Positions 11,201 through 21,625 are shown, counted from the first letter of the stretch. The stretch is 64,000 bases of DNA from Dendrophyllia cribrosa (GCA_024195265.1 JAJLRJ010000010.1:3320135-3384134); one strand, 5' to 3'. Program-made: numbers and translations. The notes: a model not told the origin generated them from the sequence alone.

Positions 11201-14200
11201 AGCGATAGAAATCAGTTGACCATGGAATGTCATGGACAAAGGTTCTTCTCTGTTAGCTAAATATAGTGTACATTCCAGCATATTAACATGGTACCAGAGT
11301 CTTCGCTTGGGAAAAGAGCGATGAAATTGTTGGACTTAAATCAAAACAAGCAATTGCTCTTGTGTACGTGACCACTGGTTCCGTTTTGAGTCCTGTTTCG
11401 TATCAGCGAACAAAAGAATTTTGACAGATAAAAGTGTAAATTAAAGTTACTAAAATTAGGCGAAACTTCACGACATAGCCCCTTTAATTGTATGCTAAAA
11501 AGTGTCACTTGAACATACATTTTTCTTTTTTTTTTTCAGGAGTACCTCAGACAAACTGGATTGTCCTTGCTGTTTCCAAGAGTCACATCCTACTTAACGA
11601 ATCCAGAAAGACCAGCTTTTCAGAGCCAGAAATCTTCTATGGATGGTATAATGATTTGTCTCAATCTCACCAATTAATTTCAATTTGCATTGTAACAAGA
11701 AAAATAGCACTGCTCAGGGACTTTTATTTGAGTGATCACACTTTGGGGTGCTATCCACACAATCAAAAGTTAGAACCACTTTGTACAGTACAGCATAATA
11801 AACAGTACCACAGAAAAGTACTGCTCAATAGCTTTCATTTGAATGGTCCCACTTCAGGATTTTATCCACAGACTCAAAAGTTTGAACCACCTTGCACAGC
11901 ATAATAAACAGCACCACAGGAAAATATTGCTCAATAGCTTTCATTTGAATGGTTACAATTTATGATTTCATCCACTTGCAGACTCAAAAATTACATGTAC
12001 ATATGTAGAACCACCTTGAACAGCATATTAAACAATGTGCACCATGAAAGTACAGTGTAAACGTTCGCTATCTTTGCTACAGATGTATGAAGTCAGAAAA
12101 AGCGATAAAAATGAAGATTCTTGCTTTCATTCTCCGTTCCTGTGAACGGAGAAGATTCAACAGAACAACTTGATATTGCTTTTATCATGATGTCAGATGT
12201 TGTGAAATCGACATCTCTAGCCTTTTGTTGCATTGCCTCCTTGGAGAATATCACTAATATAGAGTTAAACAATACCATAACAATAGAAATTAGCCACTAT
12301 TGTTTGTAACCGAGGTATTACCGCGTCTGTTTCCCCGCGGTGTTTCGGTCGCTTTCGTCCTTTCCGCGGTTGCGGTTTCGTCCCACCTAGGTGAATTCGC
12401 GGAAAACAAAATGGCGGCGGACGAGGTTTCACCGCGTACTTATGCACTAATAGTTTCGAGCGGTACTGTACTGCTTGGGCATTGTAGCTTTCATTTGAAT
12501 GGTCACACTTTAGCCAGATTTCATCCACAGACTCAAAAGTACACTTTGTACAACATAATAATTACAGTACTACAGGAAAGTACTGCTCAATAGCTTTCGA
12601 TTGAATGGTTACACTTTATGATTTCATCCACAGACTCAAAAGTTAGAACCTCCTTTTACAGCATAATAAACTGCACCTCAGGAAAGTACTGCCCAGTAGA
12701 ATTAATGGTCACACCTTGGGATTAAATCCTTCCTCAGACTCAACAATACAATACAAGTAACAATTAATACAAGTTGAGTGGTCAGCAGTTCTCAGGACTT
12801 AACCTTTTATTATAAAGCGGCATAGTTTCAGCTGCCTTCTAGATGATGAAACTTTTAGCCATTTAAACATTTGAATATGGTCAGTAGCATAATTTTTGTA
12901 CAGAATTCATCCACACCTGAGTTTTTGGTTGTTTCTTGTGAGCATTCTGCTCAGGAGATAAATTCACTTTGCACCATTGATGTTAAAGGCCCATGTTCAC
13001 CCAATCTGCTTTGCGTGCTTGTGTTTTTGTTTTGAAACGGTTCAATTGTTCAATGTAGCGTTATGATTGGCTGGCACATCGATTTTTCGATTTTCCATCT
13101 GTGCGAAAATCAGCTTGGGCACGCAAAGCAGATTGGGTTAACATGGGCCTTTAAATAAATGATTATATTGTATTGTTTACAGGGTATTTCCAGCACCTTG
13201 GAATGCTGAATCAGTTGATTACTCTGAGTCACCAGCTCAACAATGATGCATTCAACCTCACAAATCACAAATATATGGCTCATCAAACAGCTCTGCTTTA
13301 TGTGAGTAACTTTACATACTTTCTAGGTAAATGGTCATTAAAACTATTGTACTCGGACGTAACCCACTGTTTTACAAAAAAAGATGGTGTTCCCCCTCAC
13401 TCTATCAGAAGTATAAATAATATTGGGAAAAAATTTCAAACCTTCCTGTGTTGTTTAAAGCAAAACAAGCTTCTCCCTGATGCACACAGAATATTAAAGA
13501 ATTGTGTCAAATTTTAGGCTAATACATGTACATTTTTTCCATAAGTCTCATCAGATAAGTGGCATTTTGCACAGCTCCATTACCCCAACACAGGGTGGGT
13601 CCTCATTGAGTAGACTTGTTATGACTACTTCTCTAATAATGAAGCAATTAACCAAACTGTTCTAATTTATAGTATCAATTAAGACCAATCAGTAAGGACT
13701 GGCAGTGCATTTGCAGAGCTGGAAATGTGCAACTCCTTTAAAACCCTTTCACTCCCAGAGTCAATTATAGAGATACATGTATGTAGTGTACATGAAGTTC
13801 TAACTTTTGAGTCTGTGGACAAAATCCTCTGGTGTGTCCATTCAAATGAAACCTCTTCAGCAGTACTTTTGCATGGTACCATTTGTTCTAACTTTTGAGT
13901 CTGTGGAAGAAATACTGTGGTGTGACCATTCAAATGAAACATCTTCAGCAATTTGCTGCATATCAGATATTATTTTGCCACACAATCTGCCCTGAAAATG
14001 CCACATAATTTTCCATTTTTTTCTGCACTTATTATCAGGAGGTTTGCTTCATGCACACCAGCTTCCAAAGTAGGACACCTCCAAATGGTTACGCACTTAG
14101 TAGTGGTGCCAGCCAAATACATATACTACATAACACTTAACCCTTTCACTCCCAGAGTCAATTATGGAGACATGTAGTGTAGTTCTAACTTTTGAGTCTG

Positions 14201-15844
14201 TTGATGAAATCCTATGGTGTGACCTTTCAAATGAAACCTCTTTGGCAGTACTTTTGCATGGTACCATTTGTTTTTTGATATTTAACAAAACAAAATTTGG
14301 GATTTTTCTTGAATTTTGGTCTTTGGCACTCTTTGGAGTTAAAGGGTAATATATTTGTATCCATACCCTTCCCCACCCCTTTCCCATCCCCTCTCCCTAC
14401 ACCAAGGATGGTCATTGGAAATTCCAAGGGAACCACACGAGCAGTTGCTCAAAATGTCATTATCAGACTCCATTTCTGTTATTTTAGACTCTATTTCAAA
14501 ACTGTGCACACACACAAATGATACACACAGAAATGATTTGTGATGAACTTTTGCTTCAAGGGGTACGTTCTTGTGAATGGTGAACTCAAGACTTTGCAAG
14601 AGGGTGAGACTTGCAGTTTTCTTTGTGAGCCTGAGGTGTTTTGACTTAAGTTTTTAAAATATGAGACTGTCACTTAACTCCAAGACTGCTTAGCGAGAAA
14701 AGAAAGACTCCAACACATAGAATGGCTAAAAACCAAGGCTTGTCCTTTCCCTAGATCCTCTGCTATGTAAGGTCCTTTGCAAATTTAGGATTACAGTGTG
14801 TAACAACAGTATTTTTCTCTTGACAGCAATCTGTAAATCAAGCGGGTCCTCCCTTTGCAGACTACAAAAAGAATATAGAATCTAATTTTAAAAGTTTGAA
14901 AGCTGGTTTGGCTCCAAAGGACAAGGACTCTCCTCCCAAACTGCCTCAAAATCAAAAAGAATGGTGAGAACTAATACTGTTAATCATATCAATTTGTTTT
15001 AAATTCATTATTCAGATCTTTGTGCTGTTGCTTAATTATTTTGTTGCATTTACCTGCAATGTGTGAGTGAGAAAACTTAGGAAGACATTTTGCTAAAAGA
15101 CAAATCTCCTACATGACAACTGCAAGATCTCAAGTCATGACATTTGTGACCTCTCACGCAAAAATGATAATAACATTCGGCTATCCATTTGAACAGCAAA
15201 AGCCGTTCGTTTGCCGTTCAAGAACGGCAGGAGGTCATTCAAACAGCTGCATTTACCAGTTCAAAGAACATATTCAGCCATTCGAATAGCTGCTACTAGC
15301 TGTTAAAAAATCTTTACCCGTTCGAACAGCTAATGTTACAGGTTTTAGTAAAAAAGGAACGGCTAAGCTTATCTGTTCAAAAAGAATAAAAAAACTCTCC
15401 AGCTGTTTGAATGGCTATTGAAAGAGCTCAAATCTTTTGGCTGGTGACTTTATAGTTGATTGTTTTGTTTTCAATCAAATTTTTTTGTTTGCTCTCAAAA
15501 ATTTACAAATAATTGTCGGATTTGGATTTGAGCAAAACATTTTTGCAGATTGACATATTTGGCTATTAAAATTTAATGGATTGGCAGATTTGCATACCCC
15601 AAAAAGGTAACAAAATAAGTACAATAGTCACATACAGTACAATAGTTTCACTCCAAATATTAATATATTTAATTGATTTCTTATTCTCCACCTTCATTTC
15701 ATTGTTATCTTGATCTTTAATTTGTTTTTTCACTGTAGGATCAATAGCATGACAGCTAATATTCTGGATGGTGTCCAATCATTGCCCCCAGGCCTCACAC
15801 AGCCAATGATCTCAGCTATGACTTTTGTAGAGCAGCAGCGATAG
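5235..15844 (+). CDS. conserved-looking 261-aa protein of unknown function, eight exons
   Basis: The exons are 5235-5304, 5423-5538, 6844-6907, 7931-7998, 11540-11645, 13183-13301, 14827-14963 and 15739-15844 (stop TAG). Every junction is GT-AG and every phase matches, which gives one 786-nt reading frame. The protein starts MNLERVAFPGALCAPLAYDP. It is rich in predicted helix, with no signal peptide, no membrane segment and no motif I can name. The middle contains MLHFLPDPRPTLKEYLRQTG and the end is a Lys/Pro-rich linker followed by a short helical tail ending FVEQQR. The ATG is the first in-frame one, and an upstream ATG (near 5159) meets an early stop. The introns hold many MITEs and SINEs. 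The gene structure is confident; the function is unknown. Confidence 0.85.
6064..6110. mobile_element. solo end of a TTAAAGTGCA element
   Basis: TTAAAGTGCAACTAACCCC followed by a T-rich tract matches the reverse complement of the right end of the complete element at 8891-9291. Only one end is clear here, so it is a fragment or an end whose partner has decayed. Confidence 0.5.
7045..7330 (+). mobile_element. SINE fragments (CCTTAGACAAGA...CCACATTGTCT family)
   Basis: Two partial copies of the body of the SINE seen complete at about 10592-10880. Shared phrases are TAGACAAGA, CACATTGTCT, CATCCAGGT and TGGGTAC. The tRNA-like head is missing from both, so these are 5'-truncated. Confidence 0.65.
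7345..7438 (+). rRNA. 5S rRNA-derived sequence, 5' truncated (pseudogene or SINE3-like head)
   Basis: The segment reads GGTTCTCGTCCGATCACCGA, then AGTTAAGC, then TTAGTACTTGGATGGGTGAC and CGCCTGGGAATACC, ending CGTAGGCT. These are the highly conserved 3' three-quarters of metazoan 5S rRNA, including the internal control region (box A AGTTAAGC and box C). About the first 25-30 nt are missing. The final stem strand has drifted (CTCGTCGTAGGCT). It is probably a retroposed or 5S-derived SINE-like copy rather than a working 5S gene. Confidence 0.85.
7473..7772 (-). pseudogene. 99-codon protein-like ORF inside the TTAA element
   Basis: The frame starts MASTRGGGGGKRTNSGWKRK and its middle reads RSWLQAKFDAGYEASSDSDF followed by IAHLLSLEYRRR. 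The composition is that of a folded protein with a basic N-terminus, not of a random frame. No intron or stop interrupts it. It fills most of the element between the 5S fragment and the right TIR. It may be a captured host exon or the remnant start of a transposon-encoded protein. No catalytic motif is visible. Confidence 0.5.
8140..8245. repeat. palindrome, TTGGTCCAAAATCATACGCA family
   Basis: Left-arm phrases TTGGTCC, ATCATAC, GATTTCAAAATCGAAC are mirrored by GTTCGATTTGAAATCA, GTATGAT and GACCAA. The loop is the short GAGCGTGCAGCGCGA segment. The structure is a foldback of about 100 bp in intron 4. Confidence 0.75.
8343..8505 (+). repeat. tandem repeat, unit about 75 bp
   Basis: GATGCAATTTAGAGCAAAAA followed by a TAGTGCGATTC-type sequence and CACTGCTGAGAAAAA recurs two and a half times, with small A-run length changes. 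It is non-coding and intronic. Confidence 0.85.
8891..9291. mobile_element. TTAA-flanked foldback MITE, TTAAAGTGCACTT ends
   Basis: TTAAAGTGCACTTAA at the left pairs with GTTAAGGTGCACTTTAA at the right. Inward pairs include AACGTCGC..TTAGTGAGTT with its complement and the AAATGCTA / TAGCATTT block next to ATGACGTCAAATCAAGAC. Arms are about 150 bp. It lies in intron 4. Confidence 0.85.
9870..10450. mobile_element. TIR element, CCCATAACCCA ends
   Basis: Left end TTAAGGGCAGCCCATAACCC and right end GGGTTATGGGCACTTTCA are inverted copies. A second paired block, ATATGTCACCCAAG / CTTGGGTGACAT, lies just inside. It is non-autonomous and intronic. The interior ORFs on both strands are not supported as genes. 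Confidence 0.8.
10592..10880 (+). mobile_element. tRNA-derived SINE, near full length
   Basis: The head GGCACAGTGGTCCAGTTGTT, then AGCGCGTCGG, shows the A box, and GGTTTGAGCCT at 10646-10656 fits the B box. The loop CTTTCAA between them fits an anticodon loop. The body contains TTAGACAAGAAACTT, CACATTGTCT, CATCCAGGTGTATAAATGGG, AGCATCCCATCCAGG and TGCTACAGAAACCGGG. Related truncated copies lie at 7045-7330 and 18735-18950. It lies in intron 4 of the 261-aa gene. Confidence 0.85.
10968..11487. mobile_element. TTAA-flanked TIR element, AAGGGGCTATGTC ends
   Basis: TTAAAGGGGCTATGTCACG at the left is mirrored by CGACATAGCCCCTTTAA at the right. TTAA duplications lie at 10968-10971 and 11484-11487. 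It resembles the 7318-7870 and 63440-63845 elements in its ends but has a different interior. It ends 52 bp before exon 5 of the 261-aa gene. Confidence 0.85.
11715..12050 (+). repeat. tandem repeat, unit about 100 bp (R1), about 3.3 units
   Basis: Each unit carries AGTACTGCTCAATAGCTTTC, ATTTGAATGGT, CCACAGACTCAAAAG, TTAGAACCACCTTG and CAGCATAATAAACAG. Other copies occur at 12486-12735, 13742-13945, 14138-14349, 22705-22932, 23397-23602, 51427-51634 and 60775-61000, in both orientations. Single copies have terminal inverted repeats (see 14138-14349), so this is a MITE interior that has been tandemised. Confidence 0.85.
12310..12475. promoter_or_regulatory. CpG-rich island-like segment in intron 5
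   Basis: A G+C- and CpG-dense patch in AT-rich intron. It contains CCGCGGTGTTTCGGTCGC, a CCACCTAGGTG palindrome, and AAAATGGCGGCGG, which matches the YY1-type core. It could be an alternative promoter or a captured promoter fragment. Minus-strand reading shows no convincing splice donor. Confidence 0.35.
12486..12735 (+). repeat. R1 tandem repeat, second block
   Basis: Two further R1 units (CTTTCATTTGAATGGTCACA, CATCCACAGACTCAAAAG) immediately follow the CpG-rich patch. They are probably part of the same expansion as 11715-12050, separated by the CpG-rich insertion. Confidence 0.8.
12983..13154. mobile_element. short TTAA-flanked hairpin MITE, AAGGCCCATGTTCACCC ends
   Basis: TTAAAGGCCCATGTTCACCC, then AATCTGCTTTGCGTGC, is mirrored by GCACGCAAAGCAGATTGGGT and then TAACATGGGCCTTTAA. 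Arms are about 36 bp and total length 172 bp. A second family member lies at 30090-30272. It ends 28 bp before exon 6 of the 261-aa gene and so forms part of that acceptor region. Confidence 0.9.
13742..13950 (-). repeat. R1 repeat, inverted copies
   Basis: CTTTCACTCCCAGAGTCAAT begins the block. Two reverse-oriented R1 cores (CTTTTGAGTCTGTGG-type, ATTCAAATGAAAC) follow in tandem. This sits in intron 6. Confidence 0.75.
14138..14349 (-). mobile_element. complete R1 MITE with CCCTTTCACTCC ends
   Basis: Left end TTAACCCTTTCACTCCCAGA and right end CTCTTTGGAGTTAAAGGGTAA are imperfect inverted repeats. The core has TTCTAACTTTTGAGTCTG, GTGACC and TTCAAATGAAACCTC. This single-copy form shows what the R1 tandem blocks derive from. 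Sister copies are at 51427-51634, 23397-23602 and 22705-22932. Confidence 0.75.
15185..15430. repeat. degenerate GTTCGAACAGC / AGCCATTCGAA repeats
   Basis: Variants of CCGTTCGAACAGCT and AGCCATTCGAATAGC recur about eight times with no fixed spacing, in both orientations, in intron 7. TTCGAA is itself palindromic. The origin is unclear. Confidence 0.5.
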
Positions 15845-16194
15845 TGATAAAATTTACATTGATCAGTACTTTATTATAGTGTGGTTTTCAATGAGTGGTG
15901 AAGGTAATTTGTGATTGCTTTGGTTTTGCATTGCTATGCCTTTTGATTGGCTAAAAAATCTCGTGCCACTCTCTCGGCAACCAATCAGAAGTAAAACCAA
16001 AACCAATTGTGACTTAAGCTCACATGCATTTTCCTGCACTTGTTATGGCTACATGTATTTGCTTTGAGTTTTGATTTGTTCATTGGTCCAAGGACTGCAT
16101 CTGTTGTGATTGGCTAGAGTACTTAATTACTTGGTTTTGGTTTTAGAATGTGTACTCAACTGAAAACCACTCTAAATATTGTATTTTCTCTCAA

Positions 16195-16467
16195 AATAGC
16201 GTTCCGCCCAGGTGACGTCATATTTGGCAGCATTGCATTGTGGGATCGAAATGTGGACAGATATTTCAGAATGGCTGCCTCGGAAACACCAGTTTTTGCG
16301 ATTCCTGTACATGTTGAGGATAATTGTCGAATTGTAACCAAGAACAGTGCTTCGTAGCACATGCTTTTTTTCGTAGCTTCCTGCATAGTTTTGAATGTTT
16401 GTACGCATTTCAATCCCATGATGCTGCGCGAGTTTTCTATTTTTAGAATCTGGGTGGAACGCTATTA
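16195..16467. mobile_element. TIR element, ATAGCGTTCCGCCCAG ends
   Basis: ATAGCGTTCCGCCCAG on the left is mirrored by CTGGGTGGAACGCTAT on the right, 270 bp apart. It lies about 350 bp past the stop codon of the 261-aa gene and contains TGACGTCA, a CRE palindrome. It may fall in the 3' UTR. The open frames inside on both strands are probably incidental. Confidence 0.8.
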
Positions 16468-17189
16468 GAAAACAAGATAGGTCCTCTTTCATTACACTTG
16501 TTAATTTACCAGACTACTCTTATCTACTTGGCAGAATTGTCACCCACGCCACAGTATTATACATGAACACCTGCACCACCATAAATAAATGAATAATGTT
16601 GTGGTAAATCATACTTAGTTTTTCAATTACATGTTATTTTATATACCAAGAAGGTAAATCCTTTGTATTTCTTTTTATAGCCTGCTGTGCGGTGCAGGTG
16701 TTTTTTGGCAGGAAAGTGCTGTATTTTAAATGTGTTCCAATATGTTTGGCTCCCATCTTAGATTCCCAAAACGTTTTCCTCTGAGTTCATATTCCAAGAT
16801 GGCATTCAAACATTTCACGAAGAAAATATTCAACGCTCGCTAGCCACAAAATATGCCTAGCTGCACTGCAGCCTACATTTCACTTTGCTGTTTTCTCTTT
16901 CTGATTAGCTTTTTACCATGGTAAAATAATATCGGGATGCTTCTTTTTTTCGTTTACATGTGTCCATGAATAATGTATTGTAACAAATTTACCTTGGGAA
17001 AGTCAGTCACATGTACTAGACACATTCCCCTGTGATATCAAGGTCATTTTAATTACTGTGATAAAAGTGAAAGTCCCACTGTGTAACTGCACTAACTTAT
17101 GGAATGTTAACTTAGTAAATATAATAACAGCAATTGATTGGACACACATCATATTTATGGCAAAACTGTCAGTCTTGTGGTATATCCTT

Positions 17190-17760
17190 CCCTTCCCCCC
17201 CCCCCCCCCCCCCCCCCCCCTCCTTCCCCCCACCCCCTCTCCTCTCCCCGTTTACGCCTGCCACGTACGCTATCTATTTCTTTAATTTATAGCACAATAC
17301 CCCTGGGGGTGGTGCTCTGTATATTTTCAGGTGGGGGGTGTAACCCTGGAACTCTGAAACCCTTACCCTATACCAGACCATGTTCAGCTGATTTTGCAAC
17401 CCTATACTACACTAGACACCGAAAATCCCTACCCTATCCCAGACTTGCTATCTAGAACCATAGTGTTTTTTTGTGTGGAAAATATCTGTCTCGTCTTTTG
17501 CCGTGATGATTATATTTCAGTTTAGGGAAGGCTCTTTCCTTTCGGAGTTTCAATTCCTATTGTAGACTTAATTCTTCATGCCACCAATCAGTTTCCCAGC
17601 AAATGATACCCTAATCTAGACCAAAACTCTTCTGATTTCTATACCCTATCACAGACTAAACTGCTTGAAAACCTTACCCTTCACAGTGGCACATACCCAT
17701 ATAGCTTATATATGAGAGTGCCCCCCCCCCCCTCCCCCCCCCCCCCCCCCCTCCCCAAGG
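17190..17760. repeat. poly-C tracts with ACCCTA-type degenerate repeat
   Basis: Long C runs at about 17197-17232 and 17721-17755 bracket a block with GTAACCCTGGAACTCTGAAA, ACCCTTACCCTAT, CCAGACC, CCCTACCCTATCCCAGAC and AATGATACCCTA. A second copy of the same block lies at 26845-27145 beside a T/G run. It is a dispersed repeat whose ends are homopolymers. Confidence 0.75.
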
Positions 17761-18734
17761 TCAATACCTCACGTATACTATGAGATATTTGATGGAAATG
17801 CATACAAAAGGTTTGCCTAATACAGTGAGTCATAATCCAAAAACAAATTATGTATTTTAAAGTAAGTTGTTAAGTGTCACCACCATTGATGAAAATCAGG
17901 ATTGTAAATGTCCATATTGGTGGCATATTTAAATATGTGCAAATAATATTTGTAGGAATGTGTAGTCATGTAAAGATGAACTTTTGAATTAATTTATTTA
18001 ATGAGTTTAGTAAGCCTAAAGTAATTTGTTTAGCTAGTCTACAGATCCAAAATTTTCAGTAAAGTGCACATGTCAATAGAAAACTGGTGTCTTGTTCTAA
18101 CATTTTGCAGAAGCACAGGCAACCAAACTAATTTATAAGAGTTTGTATTGATCTGAACTCCGATGAAAACAGTCTCCTTTTCTTTTGAAAAGCTTTAATG
18201 ATCTGAAGCAAAGGTTTTAAGATTTTCTGTTTTTTTTTTCCTCCTGTATTTTTAATGCTTCTGTATGGCTTCTGTAAGCTGTTTTGGATAATTTTCTTCT
18301 GACATGAAACTGCACAGAAGCAATAAAAAGACAGGAACTGAAAAACAACATGTAACGTTTTAAAACTCCCCCTAAATGACCATTAGACATGTGAGTTTCT
18401 TGTAAGCAAAGTTTGAATTAAACAATGCTCAACCGTGGCTAATCAATATACACTCTATTATTTGGTCTGGGAGCTTTGTACGTTTCTCAGTTTTGGTTGG
18501 GAACTGATCGAATATCGCGAAAATGTTATCCCAGGCCTGTAAATTTTACTAGCCAATTTTGCACGATTCTCATGAATTGTAACCCATTCGAAAGCTAAAA
18601 GCATTAGAGTAGTTTAATCTTTAGCTCTCATTGAAATAAACAGCGCAATAGTGTCATCTGTTCGTCCCATGATTGAGTCGAGAATCGGTACAAAACAAAA
18701 CATGAAAGTCCGTGGCTTATTGGCTTGAAGGCTG

Positions 18735-18950
18735 GTACGTCTCTGGACAAGGACTTGAGTTTGCTTCACATAGTCTATATTCACCCCGGTTCAAAATGGG
18801 TACCGGCAAACAGCGTGTTTAGCGGGGAAGGGGTGGAATAACCTTACTATGAACTAGCATCCCATCCAATTCAAGAGAGATTAGTAATACTCTCAGTCGG
18901 CTTTCTGCTACAGAAACCAGTTGCGGCAGTTGTGCAAGCTATTTGGCTAG
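18735..18950 (+). mobile_element. SINE fragment, 5' truncated
   Basis: Body phrases GACAAGGACTT, CACATAGTCTATATTCACCC, AGCATCCCATCCAATTC and CTGCTACAGAAACCAG match the SINE at 10592-10880. The tRNA-like head is absent. Confidence 0.65.
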
Positions 18951-19404
18951 CGAAGTCTTTTTATTAACGGGTATATTATTCACTAAAAAGGAGTTTATCC
19001 ACTCGATAATTTTTTTCTTTCTTTTAACAACCATGGTCATAATTGAGTAAAAAAACGGTAAAATTCACACATGCAGTTTTAGACTGAGAAACCAACAGAA
19101 ATGTATCAAAATGTTAAACAAGATTGGCCACATACGTTTTCACCGTTCAGTCAACTCTCTCTGGTTGGCTGGTCCCGGCCAAATTTCACTTGTTTGTCTA
19201 TAACTAGCTCTACGATGTATAAGGCGAACACCTCTCTAAGGCAGACAATTAGAGTTGGTCCCAGGGTTAGAGAGTCTTTACCTTAAACTGTTCTGAGAAA
19301 ATATTGGTATCGACAGAGTATTTTGCATGAAAGATTGAGTTCAACCTTTATTTAAAATTCCATAGTCCTGCAAGGGGCGACCATCACGCAAGACATAATT
19401 TAAA

Positions 19405-19412
19405 AATTAAAA

Positions 19413-19458
<46 letters not shown>

Positions 19459-19467
19459 TAATAATAA
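19405..19467 (+). repeat. (AAT)n microsatellite
   Basis: About twenty AAT units with one AAC interruption near the 3' end. Confidence 0.95.
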
Positions 19468-20350
19468 AATGGGTATCCTACGATAGATTGTTTAAAAATA
19501 AAATAAGGTAAGATTAAATCACTGACTAAAATAGTCGAATAATGAGTTATTTCTTTATGCAGTTAGCTTCACCGAGAGCTTGATGTTTTGAAATAGCGTG
19601 GAGTTGTTTTGAAATAAGAACCCTCGAAACAGATGGTAATCGTATTTGTTTAGGGACCTGTTTCGTTTTCGGAATGGAATGAATACTGTAGCTACATGTC
19701 TGTTCATTTTGCTCTCGAGAGCAGAATTAACGGTAATTTATAGTTAGAATTCTTCGTTAGAGTTCTTCCCTTCGAAATTCTTCGCTTTAAATAAGTTATT
19801 TTGATCATTATTTTGTTTTTAACACGAAAATTCCCAATTATAGGCCAGAATACTTGACACGCTTGATCAAGAAATAGAGGCAGCAACGATAAAAACGCGA
19901 AGAATCGTTCACTTCTGTTTCTACTTCTCAGAAAATCTTCTTTGCCTTGTTACTATTTTTGGCATCGATGCGCATTGGTCGAATGAACAATAGTGCGCGA
20001 AAGCGAGGTTTGTTTGATATTTGAGCGCTGAAACATGGCGACCGAGAGGTAAATTCACGGCTTGTGTATGCTTCAAAGGTGGGTAATATTCGCTTTAAAT
20101 TAATGTTTTAAACATATCTACGCTATTTAAGCTAAAGAACGAAGGCAATTATATTAGGTTTTTTGGTCTTGAAGGTTTAAAAAGATAAAAATCACTTGCA
20201 ACTTGGAGGCTCGTGCTGCAAACATCGCCAGTCACGTGTGATCGAAGGTGGCTTTATAAGCTAGGGCATCCCGCATGATAACTTCAGAAGAAAGCGTAAG
20301 ATTTCTTTATGTTTTCACTATCTTTAAGGAAATTCATTGGAGCGATTTTA

Positions 20351-20460
20351 GAATACCCGGCCACTTATTAACATAACCCTGAATGTTTTATTGAACGAGT
20401 CACATTAAAACAAAAGGATCCATTTTGTTCAACGAGATGCAAATAAGTGGCCGGGTATTC
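20351..20460. repeat. hairpin with 19-20 bp arms
   Basis: GAATACCCGGCCACTTATT at 20351-20369 is repeated inverted as AATAAGTGGCCGGGTATTC at 20442-20460. The loop is about 70 bp. It is probably a tiny foldback element. Confidence 0.8.
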
Positions 20461-21290
20461 TCCAGTTTAGCCAATTCATTTTAACATTTTGCAAAACTTA
20501 ACCCGAGAAAAATTTCCTGATTCGACAACGTCTTATTAAAATTACTGCGGTCTATACAGCTTTAATGTCCACTTTTCCAGTCCACTTTAAGGGCTTTTTA
20601 TAAGCTTACATTTCTTCACAGAAAGTCTGATTGATAGACAGGTCATAAGAAAAAAAAAAAAAAACAGAATTGTTCAGAAAGGAGAAATGATTTTACCTGA
20701 TCAGATCACCCTAACCTTTGTTGTGGAATTTTTTGTTGTCCTGCATTTATACATCAAGGCATCTTGTGCAATTAATGAAAATATGACATAGGAAAACTGA
20801 TTGTTCAATCAGCATCAACTGACACAAAACCTCTGAGCGTTTTTTACACCAAAACGAAAATAAAATGAGAATTAAAGTTGAAGCTCCCGTAAGCAGACGC
20901 CTTCGGGAAGCAGAAAAAGTGTCTGTAACTAGAGCTGGCTGCTTACAGGAATGATTCTTGTAAGAAGAGAATTCAAGCAGGGTTTTGTCATGACGGCAGC
21001 CATAAGTACAGCTGCTGTCTACTTACCTACAGGTTTTCGATCAGAGAGCTTCAACTGTATAAGCCTCACTTTCTCATATGCTGCCATTTTTAAAGATGCA
21101 ACTAAATTCTGTTAGGAGACCTTTGCTGGCAGTGCCCCTACCACGAGTGCTTATTCTATCCCAATCTATGTTTTTTTGCTAAATTATTTTGCCACGAGCT
21201 CGATAGTTGCACATTGTTATATACCTGGGAGTGTGTTAATCTGGAGGCAACTTGGTATAAATTGGCAAACTACCGTAGACCTTATTGCAG

Positions 21291-21386
21291 GCCGGCATGC
21301 TAATGGCATTTGACACTGCATATGAGAACCTGAGGCATCGATCATTTCTCAAGACTCCAAAATTAGACATTCCAGCCCAAGAAATG
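21291..21386 (+). CDS. possible internal exon, unknown gene
   Basis: ATTGCAG precedes 32 open codons (AGMLMAFDTAYENLRHRSFL then KTPKLDIPAQEM) that end at a GTGTGT donor. The peptide looks protein-like. A short ATG segment with a GTAAAT donor at 20036-20049 does not join it in frame, and the candidate exon at 22518 needs a different phase, so at least one exon is missing. I do not recognise it. Confidence 0.35.
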
Positions 21387-21454
21387 GTGTGTCACAGTGC
21401 CAGACCTCATACTTTCAGATGTTAGGTCTATGGGTATCAAATGGACCTTTAAAA

Positions 21455-21625
21455 TTTTCAAGTGCTGGCGAAATGTGGCCTTTGCTCGATTTGCTCGCAT
21501 AATTTAGATGAGTGCTCGCTTGCTTGTGCTCGCAAAATTTTCACAATTGCTTGCATGCAATTTGATGACTGCTCGTGCTTGCAAGAAAAAACACTGTGCT
21601 CACATGCTCGCAAATGCTCGCAAAG
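21455..21625 (+). repeat. degenerate TGCTCGCA repeats
   Basis: TGCTCGCA and close variants (TGCTCG, GCTTGC) occur more than ten times in 170 bp without a fixed period. Low-complexity, no gene. Confidence 0.6.

Larger units (their letters stand above)
15845..19400. other. non-coding region with repeats
   Basis: No gene supported. It holds the 16195-16467 element, the C-rich block at 17190-17760 and a SINE at 18735-18950. An AATAAA at about 18319 could serve as a distant poly-A site, but no evidence ties it to the upstream gene. Confidence 0.6.

Noticed and set aside
11488..11904. 138-codon plus-strand frame
   Set aside because: It reads exon 5 of the 261-aa gene in the wrong frame and continues into R1 repeats.
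13173..13517. 114-codon frame starting at exon 6
   Set aside because: The first 40 codons are the real exon in another frame context; the rest is intron after a clear GTGAGT donor.
17003..17455. Pro-rich and Gly-rich frames near 17.2 kb
   Set aside because: They come from poly-C tracts and the ACCCTA-type repeat.
20036..20049. ATGGCGACCGAGAG followed by GTAAAT as a first coding exon for the 21.3 kb candidate
   Set aside because: The phase does not match: joining it to the exon at 21291 gives an immediate stop.
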